Source of the DNA: Nematostella vectensis
Taxonomy: Eukaryota; Cnidaria; Anthozoa; Actiniaria; Edwardsiidae
Assembly: GCF_932526225.1 (NCBI RefSeq)
Contig: NC_064046.1
Location: forward strand, 1,984,001 to 2,048,000
Length of the DNA: 64,000 bases
Reading direction: 5' to 3'
The notes beneath the pieces are model-generated. The model was given only the letters and a program-made list of their open reading frames with translations, had not been told where the DNA came from and ran no database searches. The position numbers and the translations under genes were made by a program. Shown here piece after piece: positions 26,667 through 40,200 of the stretch. How positions within the stretch are numbered: the stretch's first letter is position 1; each line of letters starts with the position of its first letter.

Positions 26667-27674
26667 AAGGTAATTCCCTTGAAATAGTTCTACAACCCAG
26701 ATTTTTTTTTAAACTTGGCATAAACAATATTGAAGTTGAGGGCTTTCAAAAAATGTAATATAAAAATGGGGGTACCGACCTCGTTTTCACAACAGAGGGG
26801 CGTAGAGTTGACGCGTTTTTACTGATCGCGCGAGAATAAAAATCCCAACTTTTAGGTGTCAAAAAGAGTGCTGTTGTCTTTAGAAAATTAAGTTCTGTTT
26901 GTCAAGCTACCAAAATTCCGATCTCCCAAACAATAACCCGCAGTAGCTTACGTTCAAAACAAAACACATTTAAGAGATCGCACTAAAAGACACTGTTTAT
27001 GCCACTATTTATACGGCAAAAAGCGCCATTTTGAAGTATTTTATCGGCTTTTTAAGAGAAAATAAACAAACTTCTACAAGCCAACTTTACCTCTTCTTTC
27101 AGTATATCATTTTTCCCTATATATTGAACTAATTGAGCAAATAAAAAATGGGGGTAACCGATTTCGTTTTTCTGTCAAAGCGATTTTAAGTAAAAAACGT
27201 GCGCCTTTCGCTTTGTTTTCTTGTACAACTTTGGCGCGCGCGCGCACTTAATACCGGAAAATTCGAACAAACAGCGCGCGCCACTATGCGCAGAAGGGGT
27301 GCGCAGGATGACAGTGCTGAATAACGTATGCGCATGCGCGTGTTCTGGCGAAAACAAACAAAATCTCAGTGTTGAATCGTTCGAGTAAAGGTACGAAAGG
27401 CTCACTTCGGTCGCTGTTTTGACTTACTGTACAGCATTAAAACCATACTGTACAAAAGATGACAGATTTGTTTGATAATGAGGGAGTCATAAAGAAAATT
27501 ATAGCCTTAGGTTTGGTCTAGTTTTCTTAGTATTCGACGAAATGTGACAGTGCGCCGGTAAAACGCCGCCATTTCAAAACAAAAAGGCTAGTTTAACCGC
27601 GCGGTACTGGAACTATAGTCTTGCGTTTTTCAGTACTGTCGGTGCGCCGCAGTGCAATTCAAGGAAATTACCTT
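26667..27674. mobile_element. 1-kb inverted-repeat element in array unit 4
   Basis: Ends are AAGGTAATTCCCTT and AAGGAAATTACCTT. Sequence through the interior and into the next unit is nearly identical to unit 3. Confidence 0.85.
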
Positions 27675-28676
27675 GATAAGGTAGATAATTGAAATAATGC
27701 TCTGATATAAACAATCGTAACTCATAACCAATTATCCTCCGAAGAAGTGGACATCTTTTGTGCTAGTCCGCGCAACACCTTTGTTTTCATTCATAATTTA
27801 TAGGCTTATAACTAAGCTTCTAAGCATCCTGGACATCCTTTGTGCTAGTCCGCGCAACGCCTTTCATAATTTATAGGCTTATTCCTAAGTGTCCTTCATA
27901 TTTTTACTCAATCTGTCTAAAATGCGATGTTGACAAAGTGCATGACTGAATGGCCGGATCTCTTGGTCTCTGTTGTCTACATGTTTTCAAAGGCAAGTTT
28001 TTTCCTATCCATCTAACACTTACTTAAGTTACTTAAAATGAGAGTCCTATACAGTAGGTTGACAAAAGCAAAAAGATGGCAGGAAATGTTTTTAAAACGG
28101 GCTAAAAATACTGACACTCTGTTTATTATACGGTTTATCGGACAGAAAAATAAATCTCTTTGATATATGAATTTTTTAACAAGAAAGAAACCTGTCGTAC
28201 TTTTGAAGTTAGGAAATGTGGCTAGAATAATAATATAATAATAATAAAAGCGTTAAACATCTTTCGTCAATGTCGATAGCAGAGCTAGGGACAAAGACCA
28301 CTGAATGCTTGCATGTCCTCGTGCTATACATATTAGACTCTTCTTTTTTCCTTTCCTTTTTATCCGTTCATATAATCACATTAGCATTCAAAACCATGAA
28401 ACAAACAATATTCATCAAGGGTAAAGGAGCAAAACTATCACATACATCGCAAAACATACTACTGTGCGCCATTCAAGCATTCTAACTAGTTTCTAGGTGT
28501 CCTAAACACAAAATTATCTATGTGTTCTGATATTTAAGGGGAAATCAAGCATTTTAGGTCCTCATTTTGACGCATCCGAATTCTCATGGTTTGTCACCTG
28601 TACCAATTCCAATATGGGATTTATTCCAAAAGTGTTGGGTAGATTTGGCAAGTAAAATTTCCTTCGAAGATTTTAA

Positions 28677-31091
28677 GTAATGGTTCGTGTAAGAACTACG
28701 GTACCCTGCGGCAACGCATGCGCAGAAGTAGCTATAAAACTTCAGTAAAATCCTGCCCTCTGATTGGCTAAAATACATCTTCGGGTGTTTTCCGTATCTT
28801 ATCCATTGATTGACAAACATTTAAATTAAGAATAAAACAAAGGTTGCATTGTTACGACTTATCCCCGAGTTTTGTCCGAATCGTATGTTCGGAAGTTACA
28901 TTTCCGACCTCCTCGATATATTAAGACAAGTCTCTCGCTATTCATTATCTCTTCGAAAATAGTTTGAAAATCCATTGTATATACTTTAAAGAAACGCTTC
29001 TGAGTTCTGTTTGCTTGCAAACTTTGTCCGAGAAGTTAGAAAAGCTTGTTATGGTGCTCAAAAGGCAGGCATGTTGCTGCCCAAACCACGAAGCTTGGTG
29101 TGGCAGTAAGCCTTCAGATGTGGAACAGAGGTCCCTGAGAAAGGCGAACAGAGCAGAGAAAGTTTTCTTGGAGCTAGATGACAAAGGCAAAAAGGGCTGG
29201 TCTAGAAGCAATTGTACATACTGTCGACAGCGAGTCGATTTGGAGCTTGGAAACAAACGCATGAAAACTTCACACGAGGTGAGAAAAATGATCTTTCTCA
29301 AAGTCAATGTTCTGTCGCTTGCCGTATAGATTCTGCTGTTTCTGTACTGTCTTGACCAGTCTTGATCCTCCTTTTCAATTTGTTATTTATTTCGAAAATC
29401 AAAATTGCAGAGCTTTAGAGATGAAACTGCCTCAAGTTCCAGCGTGTTTTTCCAACCGGAAACCTCTGAGACCAGCGCCGCTGCTGAAGCCGCGTTAGAA
29501 CCATTCCAGGTAAAAAAATCATAGGTCAATAAGTACTTGAGAGACAAATAATTGGTTCAGAAGGGAACGAAATATTTTACTCGTTCTATTTTACTAAAAG
29601 AGTTTTATTACGGGAAGTTGTCATTTGAGTTTACGATGTGAATATGTAAATATAAGTTATGTTAGCCTGATTTATAAGCTGGGTGAAATGTAAATACCAA
29701 CAAGCCCGAATGTATTCCTAGAATGTAGCGAAACATCCTGGGGTTTGACACCCTGAAATTGAGGTACAGCAAACTCCCGTCTAAGTGAAAAAATTGTAAG
29801 CGGATAACTTAACAAAATGCAGGGTTTTGTCTTCCTTTCCATTCAAACAATGTCTTTCTTCATTTTCATTAGCTGACAGCCATTGTAACACTGTTTTTAG
29901 TTCCTGACGTGTCTGCTTCTGAGGGAGTTGACTGTAGTTGCCTTGTATTTTTTATAAGTTCTGATATTCAAGAAATGAAGATGAGAAGGAATCTTAAGTT
30001 TGTGTGTACTTTTTTTACAGGACATTGAGGAAACCTCTGCACTAGGGCAAATTTTGCCGTCATCAGTTGATGCTGTACGACTCATGAAAGCATCAACTAA
30101 ACTAAGAGACATAGAACTAAAGGACATAGAACGATGCATTGAAGTAGAAGATACGGCGTTTGGTGAAGCGAATATATTTTTTTAGAAAATTGTAAAATAT
30201 AAATATCAGCAATAACCCGCAATTGTCAGTAAGAGCAGTGGAATGCTTATGCGGATGCAAAAAGCTGAAAGAAATAGTGAATATAAATGCAGCCCGTCTG
30301 GAGCCAGAAGAATTACAATTTCTTCGCAGAAATTTTCCGTGAGTCCTCATGGCCTACTATGTATCGAAGACGGAGACCCCGATTATAAGCAGGATACTCT
30401 CGACTTTATCAATGAGCTTATGGAACAAACCTTGCTTGCAGCTTGTTTTAAGAAAATATTGTGCGTTCTGTCCGTGTCGATGAAATAATAATTAGAGGAC
30501 TGCTACTACTGTGAATTCCAGTAAACTTTATTGCTGTGGCTTGTATGCGATAATAGTTGTATTGAGGATCGAATAAAGCAAAATTGGTAACTTTATTTAA
30601 AGACGTGAATCGTTTTAATTGTCAATCTTAACATGAAAATCGTTGTCGAAAATCTTTGAAAGAAAAAGTGACTTTCTTTGGAAAGCTAAATTCTACCGCA
30701 CTAACAGGCTTTTGGAAATGTGAGACCGTATTTTCACACGTTTAGCCAGCGGAATGTTTGCTTTGGCAAGAGACAAAGCGCAAAATTGTAATAAGTGAAG
30801 TATAAAAAGTTATTAGCAGATATCCGAAAGGGATTTCTCCATGCTCCGAACATACGATTTTAACAAAAATGCAAAGGTTGAAAGCTTTCTTACTTCGAAC
30901 CTAAGCCCCCTAATAAATATGAGTGCAAGAGCACTTATTTCAGAGAAATGTGACTCCAAAGTTCAAATTTGGCGGGCAGAGCGTCTTGAACCAATAAGCA
31001 TAGCAATATTAATTAGATTAGTTAAAAAGATAACGAACCCCTATTGCCGCAGGACCTATCGATTCACCGTAGTTCTTACACGGAGCATTAC
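28677..31091 (+). mobile_element. 2.4-kb TTAA-target DNA element carrying a spliced gene
   Basis: The element interrupts array unit 5. Both sides are flanked by TTAA (28673-28676 and 31092-31095), and the uninterrupted units show the empty site GATTTTAATGAAG. Terminal inverted repeats start GTAATGGTTCGTGTAAGAAC on the left and GTAATGCTCCGTGTAAGAAC on the right (read inward), continuing about 26 bp with CTGCGGCAA further in. A TTAA target suggests piggyBac or Kolobok; I cannot find the catalytic core of either in the 2.4 kb, so it is either a non-autonomous derivative or an unfamiliar type. Confidence 0.9.
29051..30185 (+). CDS. Unknown 163-aa protein inside the TTAA element, 3 exons
   Basis: Exons 29051-29278, 29411-29509 and 30021-30185 have GT-AG borders (CACGAG|GTGAGA, TTCCAG|GTAAAA, TTTTTTACAG|GAC). 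All are phase 0 and give 163 residues. The N-terminal exon is cysteine-rich and basic, with a C-C-C-P-N-H-x4-C run and a later C-T-Y-C-R pair, suggesting a small zinc-binding region. The middle exon is Ser/Glu-rich, and the last is acidic with an ELKDIERC-type helix. I do not recognise the family. A possible further exon (30210-30338, donor TTTTCC|GTGAGT) encodes C-L-C-G-C-K-K and could belong to a longer isoform. It could be transposon-encoded or a captured host gene. Confidence 0.45.
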
Positions 31092-31207
31092 TTAATGAAG
31101 ATCCTTTATTTTAGGCCTGTGGTTCTACTAGATGTGTGTTATGTGTGAAATTTTATAAACCCACCATTGATTTTTGGTCGATTTTTGTCCTAGAATGTGC
31201 TGACACA

Positions 31208-34200
31208 ATGAAGACATATCCATGCATTTTTCTAGTTGCTTTGTTGCTATGGAAACATGCGAGTGGCGAGGATTGCAGCAGTGACATATTCTTCGCGCTA
31301 GGCTACAAATTGGACGGTCACGTGATCGAGACCAGGATCACAACAAAAAAAAATTGTCGACAGAATTGTCATCTCAGCAATGTCTGTTCATCTTTCAACT
31401 TCAAGCACACAGAGTAAGTCTCGGGGAGAGCGTTACTTTAATCTTTTATTAAGAACGATTAGCAATGCCAATCCAGATTGCGCTTTACCTCACACACAGT
31501 AGACAATAGTTCACACTTGAAGATACCAGGAAGATCAGGAAGATATCAGGGGCGGATCTAGTTTTCGCTGAAGGGGGGTTTGGCTCAGTGACAAAGGCGG
31601 GGTGTAATTTTTTTGTTACATATGGCTTTCTGGCAGCCCAAACGGGGAAGGGGTGGGTAATCCTCCTAATCCCTCCTCTTCGATCCGCTACTGGATATTG
31701 AACATTTTCGTTAACTACACAACACATGTACAAACGTTTCCGCCAGAAAATCTGCTCGTCCAATCAGAGGCCGTCCAAACGTACACGACGGCGCATGCAA
31801 AGACACCCCCTCATCGCGACCACGGGTACTTCGCATAGCATACCAATAATTCTATACCATAAGTGTTCTGCTGCCCACCCCTGGTAGTGGAATCTGTTAT
31901 AGCGGAGCCAGCTCCATAGGTATAGAACTTTGGTATAGCTATGCGACTTGGTTCTGTTATATAATCTAATTTCATCTTCAATACGTGTCTAGGTCACGAT
32001 GTGAGTTGAATGGAGCTAGCTTCATGACACACCCGAGCCAGTTCAGGCCGGAAGCTGACTCGTTCTACGCTTTGGTAAAACTGCCGGCCACATGTAGCAG
32101 TGGTTTCTGTGGCCCTGATAAGAGCTGTGTTGTGTCAACAGAGACGAGGGGCTTGGCGTACAAATGCAAAGGTAAGAGAATTTTGGAATTTGGAAATAAT
32201 AAATGTGTTAGGCTTTTTAGTGGTCTTTGGGGGGGGAGGGGGTTAATGTCCGTTGGAAAAGTCTGATGGGATGCGTCTTTCAGTGCCGTTTTTCATTCCC
32301 TATTATTCCGCCATGTATAATATTTAGCTAATTACATTCGCCTCTCACTAGACCTTACCCATTTTGCATGCCGCGTAGTTTTTTTCCGGGCTTATTTTCC
32401 CCGTTTTTCCTAGATGGACATATATATTGTAGGGTTGCATTTTCATTTGTGATATGTGTTTCGATCAACACGACAAAACAGCCGCCATGTTGGCACAAGT
32501 ATGCTTTACTCTAAATATGGAGTAAGCCATATAAGGCAATGCTTACACAGGGAGCCCAACTCGTAGCATCTCCTTTTTTTCAATAACAAAAACTAACTTG
32601 CTGTTACAATAACATGGAGACGTTCAGTTCGTTAGTCTCAGCTTGCAAAAGATGTTATAGCTTGAAATAGCGAACAACGGTATTGCTCAATAAAACGAAA
32701 CTAAACATTGAAAAGTTCTTAGTTCGCACAAAGTCCTTCAAATGCTGCGGTCTCTTGATGGTCCTGGTTCTAACAGGAACTATTCTGGGGTTGTCTTCTG
32801 GTTGTGAACGTATATACTAGTAGAGGGTACTGGTGCACTAACTGAGGTCGGCTGTTCTTGTTTGGCTGGCTTGCTGGTCTTTGGCTGTGTTACTAGAGTT
32901 AGTGGAGTAAAAGGAAACTCTGCAGGTAGATCTGGGATACTTGTAGATTCACATAGTGGAGCTGACTTGATGAGTTGTCTGTTTCGTCTCAGGGTTTTAT
33001 TTCCAACTGAGGCCATTTAAAATCTATCCGGGACTTTCTGTACACACTTTCCTGATGATCAGTTTTTAGGATTGCTTGGAGCTTTGACTCGTATATCTTG
33101 ACAAACTTCAAGGTCAGCTTCACTGTACGGTCATGGATTTAGCCTTTCGTCTCCTTTTCTTTGACACCTTCTTCAACCTTAGGATACAGAAGAATAGAAG
33201 CTGTAGGGAGTAGCCCTCTCGTCCTTCTTGACATCAACCTCTGGGCCGGACTTGAACCCATTCCCTCTGATGGGGTATTCTCTGATCTAATAGGCCTAAC
33301 CATGTCTTTCCCATCCCTTTTTTATCACCCTCTTGGAAACTTTAACTGAAGATTAAGCTTCCCCATTTTATTTGGGATATGTCTGGGAGGACAAATTGTG
33401 GTTAAATTCCCACTCTAGAGCGAACTCATGATACTCGTGACTTACTAGCTGGGGGGGGGGGGGGGTATCAGTAGCAATGTGATCTGGAATTCCGTGTCTA
33501 CTGAACTGTTCTTTCATAAATTCTATGACAGTACTTGACTCCGTATTAACTAGTTCTCTCACCTCAATAAAGTCTGAAAAGTGATCTACCTTTGATATTG
33601 CAATGTTTTCAGGGCTAAAACATCACGAAGAAATACACCGCCCGTTGAACACAACAACTGAACGCCATGTTTATTTCTTAAAACCACCCACGACATGCCC
33701 ACGAGGCATTCCAAATAAGGTTACACAACACACGGAGCCTATCCCAATATATAACATCTCCCCGTTTCTGGAATGAACTAGCTATAAACATGTAAACAAT
33801 GGTCAATGACTAAGAGCTAAATACATCTAATGGTCCCTTTACAATTCCAAACGTACTACAGGTTTAGGTGTACGTCTTGGGTAACGCCTCACATGCGTAG
33901 ATGCCACCTCGGGTGGTGACTCAGTTGTACATGTAGGAACAACAGTCTTTAGAGATCGCGGTGAGACTTCAGGATAGCCTCAGGCTCAGGAAGCATAGGT
34001 GTAGAGGACACTACTGGAGTAGAGGGCGGGGCAAAGCCACTTCCGGTCATAGTGGTAGCTGTACTTGGTGGGGGTGTGTGCTCCGCATCACTGCAAGACG
34101 GTGATCAACATGTACATAACACATGTCCTCCAATACGTATCTGGTAAGATAGAGGTTCAATTCTCAAATTCCCTGTCCCTTTATCCCACTTTTGTTTACC

Positions 34201-37200
34201 CCTGTTCCGCACTAGAACAATGTCTCCTGGAAGAAACTCACGAGGTTTTGTTCGGCCACCATCATGCTGTTGCTTTACCTTTATCTGACGCTCTTCAACA
34301 TGCTGGGCCAGGTTGGGCTGAAGCAAGGCCAGACGTGTGCGAGGCTTCCGCTTCAAGATCAATTCCGTGTTCCTGTACGGAAACAGAAAACTTGACAGCC
34401 GTTGCTGTAACGATTTCCCCTGATCAAACTTGCTGATAAGTAATGCCTGCTTGAGATATCTCTCCGCCTCCCCGTTAGAAGCGGGATGATAGCCAGGAAC
34501 TTGTGAATGCCATATTTCATTACTTTTCATAAACATGTCCAGCTCACTAGAAATGAACTGCGGACCGTTATCAGAAACCATCTCCTCTTGTAAACCATGT
34601 GACGCAAATAAACCAGCCAGCAGATGCAGTATTGAAAGACGCAGCAATAACCTCAGGCCACTTTTATTGGCATCGACGACAACAAAAAGTTCACACCGTC
34701 CTTAACAGCATAATCCATGTGCACTCTTTGCCAAACTCCAACAGGCCATTTCCATGGAATCAAAGGTGCTGTGGCAGGCTGTTTCCGAACAGACTGACAT
34801 GCCTCACAGTTATGAACCATGTTCCCGATAGCCTGGTCGAGCTTTGGCCACCACAGGTAGCTCCGTGCGAGAGACTTCATGCGGCACATACCTGTGTGAT
34901 TTTTGTGAAGATCGCGCAGGATTTTCTCCCAAAATGCCTCTGGGATAATGACACATAGACCCCAGATAACACAGTCCTGTTCCACAGACAGTTCCAATCG
35001 AAGGTTGAGATAAGGACGTAATTTATTCTCCTGTACCTGCTGTGGACAGTCACTTTTCACATACTGAAGTACCTCGCTTAACACAGAATCCTTTCTGGTT
35101 TCCATAGCAACTTTCTTCGCAGTGACAGGTAGATCATCCACATAGCTGAAGTGAAAAAATTCACTTTCCCCAGGCACACTAGGCTTATCAACAGGAAGTA
35201 TTGACAGCCCATCCGCATTGCTGTGATCGACACCTTTACGGTAAACGACGTCATACTGGTGGGATGCTAAAATTAATGCCCACCTCTGTAAACGAGCCGC
35301 AGAATTTGGGAATTGCCGACTTGGGCCCTAAGATTGTCAAAAGCGGCTTATGATCCGTCTCCATAATAAATCTTGTTCATGTAAAGGTTGGTGAAACTTC
35401 TTCACTCCGTAAATAATGGACAGGGCTTCCTTCTCCAGCTGGGCATAATTTTTCTCACTTCCCGTGTGTGTCCTGGAGGCAGAGCAATAGGGCGCTCCTC
35501 TCCTCCGGGCATAACATGTGAAATCACTGCGCCAAATGCCGTAGGGTGATGCATCACAAGCCCATTTGATTGGAAGATTGACGTCATAATGTATCAGGAC
35601 TTTTGCAGATTGCAGGAGCTCTTTCGCAGAGTTGAAGGCTTGCTCGCATTCTTGCAGCCATGACCATTCTACCCCGTCTCGCAGGAGGTTGTTTAAGGGG
35701 TGCAGCAGTGTTGACAAGTCCGGGAGAAATCTCCCATAGTACTGTAGCATACTACAGTACATACTACATACTCGCGCCGGAGCATCCACAACAGCCCGAA
35801 CTTTCTCTGGTGAAGGGTGGACACCCTCGGCATCAATGACATGACCGAGAGAGCCGACTCTGTCCTCAAGGAAACTGCACTTCGACAACTTGAGAGAAAT
35901 TCCATATTTCTCAAGTCTCCCCAGCACCTCCTCCAATCTTGCCTTGTGTTCCTGGTCATTCCGTCCAGTGATCAAAATATCATCGATATAGCAAACGACA
36001 CCATTAATGCCCTGGAGAATCGTGTCCATAGTAGACTGAAATAACCCAGGAGCTCTTGCCACGCCAAAAGGTAAACGATTATACTGATAGAGCAATTTAC
36101 AGGTGTTAATAGTGAGGAACTTCTTAGACTCCTCACTAAAGGCTAATTGCTGATATGCATGCTTGAGGTCCAGTTTGGAAAACTTGGTACCACCTGCCAG
36201 TGCACTTAGCAAATCTTGGGGGTTAGGCACCGTAACCGCATAAACGAATATCACCATCTGCCTTGGGACGACCACTAACGGGGCAGTCCACTCATTATGG
36301 GACACTTTGGTCACGATCCCCTCCATCCTTCTCCATGCGATCCAACTCTGCTCCAATTGCTGGTTTTAGGGCATACGGCACGGGGCGAGCCTTATGAAAC
36401 TTAGGCGTGGCCTCAGGTTGTACATTGATTCTTGCTTGAAACTCCTTGATTTTGCCCAGTCCGGTACCGAAAACATCCTTAAATCGTGCAGTCAATTCAT
36501 GAACTTAGTCAGAACAAGAAACACTTAAAAGGTGCTCCCAGTTCAGCTTAACAACACTGAGTCAATTACGACCCAGAATGGCTGGTTTGCTCTCAACTTT
36601 TGCCACAATAAGAGGCAAATTGGCACTTTGACCCTCGTACTCAACTAGAACGTCAGTTTCACCAATTAAAGGTAACAATGTTCCAGAATAAGTCTTTAAT
36701 GATGTACTGGCATTCTTGAGTTTGACAAGTCAAAAATTCTCTTGGAACAACTTTTCAGGGATGACTGTGCGTGCAGCTCCAGTATCAACTTCCATTGGAA
36801 TTTCTTTCCCGTTAACTGTTACTGTCACTGCCTTGCTGCTGGGTTCACGGGTTGAAAAGAACTTCAATGACTCATCTTCGTCATTGTCCACGGAAACTTC
36901 AACATACTTGGTTTCCTTGCACTCCTTGGACATGCAGACTCTCTTTAGGTGACCTACATTGCCAGAATTATCACACTTATACTTCTTGTATTTACAGGAA
37001 TTACCAGCATGTTCAGCACTCCCACAACGATGACATGCTGTTTTGGGCTTCCCTCCTTTGTTCTGCGTGAATTTCTTGTGTCTCTGAGGCTTTTTCCCAA
37101 GCTGATGAACTTCTCTGACGCGCCCAATCCGGACGATCCAGAGTCCTTAGTTCATTTGGCTTGTTGTGAATTCTCTGCTTGAAACTCTGCACAACTTGAC

Positions 37201-40200
37201 ATTATTTGTCATTCCTGGCCAGAAAACTAGATCTCTTGCCTTTCGAAGACATGATTTGGCTCCAAGGTGACTTGAATGAATTCGTTTGAGGGTGCTGGCT
37301 CTCATTGCCTTTGGAATGATGACTCTGTTACACTTGGAGAAAACACCATTATGCAATGTTATTTGCTCTCTGTAGTTTCAGTAGTCTCTTATCTGCTCTG
37401 GGGCTTGTTCTCTTTTCTCTGGCCATCCTGTTTGGACTGTATCTTTCAAGATCTGTAGAACTACATTTTGACCAGGTCACTTCTGTAAGAACGCTAGTCG
37501 TTCAGGTTTCACTTAGATTTGCTGTAAGGGGTCTACACTATCTAGCTCGACTGCGAATACCTCAAGTCCATCTCGGTCTTCTTATGAAGAGCGACTTTGT
37601 GCACGGGATAAATGGTCGGCAAGTAGCATTTCCTTTCCTGGTTTGTAACAGACATCCAGATTGTAGCGTTGGAGCTGTAACAACATCCAATGTAGTCTAC
37701 TAGGAGCAGATTGGATGGATGGACTTCTTGAAGATTGTAATGGCTTGTGGTCACTTTGGATGGTAACTTTGTCTCTGTTAGCAATGTACTGATGAAATCT
37801 TTGACATGCGAAGACAATAGCCAGGCTCCTTTTCTATCTGGGTCAAGGTACGAGAAGCAAATGCCACTGGTTGGCCATTCTGTAACAGGGTAGTGCCAAG
37901 TCCTCTCTCACTCGCGTCACACTGCAGCGTTGCTTCTTCTTTGGGGTCAAAGAACTTCAATACCGGGGGCCGGTTCCTGAAAAGCCGATAAGCGCTAACC
38001 CAGGGTTAAATTAACCCTAACTCACGATTAAATTTTTACCCCCAGATTAGTTCCGTTCCCGAAACGCTGGTTAGCGCTAACTCTGGGTCAGTTTGGAGGT
38101 AAAATCTAACCCTGCTCGCGAGGTGGGTTAACTCGCTAACCCACTGTTTAATTGGCGTAACACAGGCCTCCCAAACTTTGTAGTAGAACTAAAGCTTCAT
38201 AAAATAAAGTTGTCGACAAAAAAGACGTTACACAAAACAATGTAGGGATCAAATACCCTAACATTTCGTTTTATTATGTGACCTTCGTTGCGATGCTGAC
38301 TTGAAAATTGCGCTGGGACAGACAGAAAGTTACATGAAATTTATACTTGAAATGAATCTGTCTCGCTTGTGTCACGCACCTTCTCGAATCCTGCAAATGA
38401 CACATTTTTGACCATGAAATGGAGGTAATTACGGGTGATGTAGAGATGTTTTGGGGCTTTTCTGCGAAAATAAAATCACCAAAGGTAAATTTAAGTTGCC
38501 CTCTGTTGATATACTGGGTACCCTGTGTGAATTTTACTCCTCAAACCAGTTTTTCACTCGTTTAATCCAGAGTTAGTAATTCGGGGGATTACTTGGCTTT
38601 CGGGAACGGTGAGTTATCCGTCGGTTAGCTAACCTACGATTAGCGAATTTTAACCCGGGATTAGGCGCTGATCGAGGGTTAAGTTAATCAGCCTTTCAGG
38701 AACCGGCCCCTGGAATTCTTCATCATGCGAGTGGGACCATATGAACTGAGCCTCTTTAGCTGTCAGCCCGCGCAACGGTTTGACAACATCAGACAGTCTG
38801 GGTGAGAACTTAGACAGATTTGCTCACAAATCCAGAAAGAGTCATCAACTCTTTCTTACTTGTGGGCTTTGGCATATCTAGGATCGCTGACACTTTTGCC
38901 GGGTCTGGCTTTAGCCCATCTTTACTGATTACATGTCCCATAAATTTCACTTCCTCCTTCCGCATGTTCATCTTCTCTTTATTTGGTTTCAGCTTTACCT
39001 CTCTGGCTCGGTCTAGTGATCTATGTAGGTTCTCATCATTTTTTACTTCTGCTTCTCGCTGCGAGTCTCCATAACCTAAAATATAATCCCGTAAAACTTC
39101 AAAGCCTTCTAGGTCATCAAGCTTCTCATGGAGCTTACACTCAAATTCTTCGGGGGCGAGGTTAATTCCCATTGGCACTCGCAAATAGCAAAACCGTCCA
39201 AATGGGGTGCAAAATGTTGTCTTCAGGCTACTTTCCTTATAAAGCTTAATCTGATAAAACCCATTCTTTGCATCTAGGGTACTGAAAACCTTAGCTTTAG
39301 AAAATCTATGTAAGATTTCTTAAAGTGTTGGCATTTGATACTTTGGTCTGAAAACTGCCTGGTTGAGATCTTTAGGATCTAAGCACACACACATTTTGCC
39401 ACTGAGTTTTCACCATACTGCTGATCCACTCAGCCGGCTTCTTGATTGTTTTCTTTCTCTCAAGATCTGCAATTTTAGCTTTGACTTTGCTCATAAGTGC
39501 TATGGGGACACGCCTAGGAGCATCCTGGACTGGCTTAACGCTTAAAATCTAGATCAAGGACGAATTTCGAGTCACCGATATGACTAATCCATGAAAAACA
39601 TCTCGCTATTGTTCTGTGATTATCTTCTTTTTGCTTGCAGGCTTATCATCTACTTTGTTTGCATCTAGAGTAATCACTCCTAACTTCTTACAACTTTCAA
39701 ATAAGATCAGTGGTTTGCTACATTTAGCAACAACTTGAAACTAGTGTGTGCCGCTCACTTCGTTGCACGGTGAGACTCCTAGAGGTTTCATTATGGATCC
39801 GTCAAACAATTTGAGTTTAGCTGAGCTCTTGGTTCACTTTGGCTTTGCTGTTTGAAGCAGTATACAGTATACAGGTCGCACCTGTGTCTAGCTTAAACTT
39901 CAGTTTGCTCATGTAGTTCTCATTATGTGAATCTGTGATCAAACGAAAATCGAGAACTGTAAAAACTTGTTTGCTTTTGCTGGTAACTGTTGACAGAGTA
40001 CTTTGAACAAGGATTCCGAATTTGTATCAGACTCTGATTCTGATTTTCTTTTCTTCCAGCACTTTTACTTTCTTATGTGATTTTGACTGTGATTTAGGTT
40101 TGCAGACTGATTCAAAGTGATTCTTTTTCTTACAAAAATGGCATTCTTGACCATAAGCTATGCAATCTTCCCTTTTCTCATGCTTCTTAAATAGACCACA

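Larger units (their letters stand above)
17890..28672 (+). repeat. Tandem array of 2.3-2.5 kb units carrying a signal-peptide exon
   Basis: Units begin with TTTGTGCTAGTCCGCGCAAC, near 17930, 20465, 22797, 25209 and 27747, giving lengths of about 2.54, 2.33, 2.41 and 2.54 kb. The fifth unit is interrupted at 28676 and resumes at 31092. Each unit has 70-80 bp subrepeats at its head, about 1 kb of non-coding DNA, a copy of the 5' flank and first exon of the gene that starts at 31208, and (units 1-4) a 1-kb inverted-repeat element. Length differences reflect a 191-bp element in units 1 and 4 and an extra subrepeat in unit 3. Units 4 and 5 are nearly identical over their first several hundred bases. 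Confidence 0.95.

Noticed and set aside
28584-29307. Minus-strand frames at the left end of the TTAA element
   Set aside because: They are opposite the phase-consistent spliced plus-strand exons and lack splice support.
34065-34436. Plus-strand 123-codon frame opposite the integrase
   Set aside because: It is the antisense shadow of the gypsy integrase on the minus strand, which has clear domain motifs.
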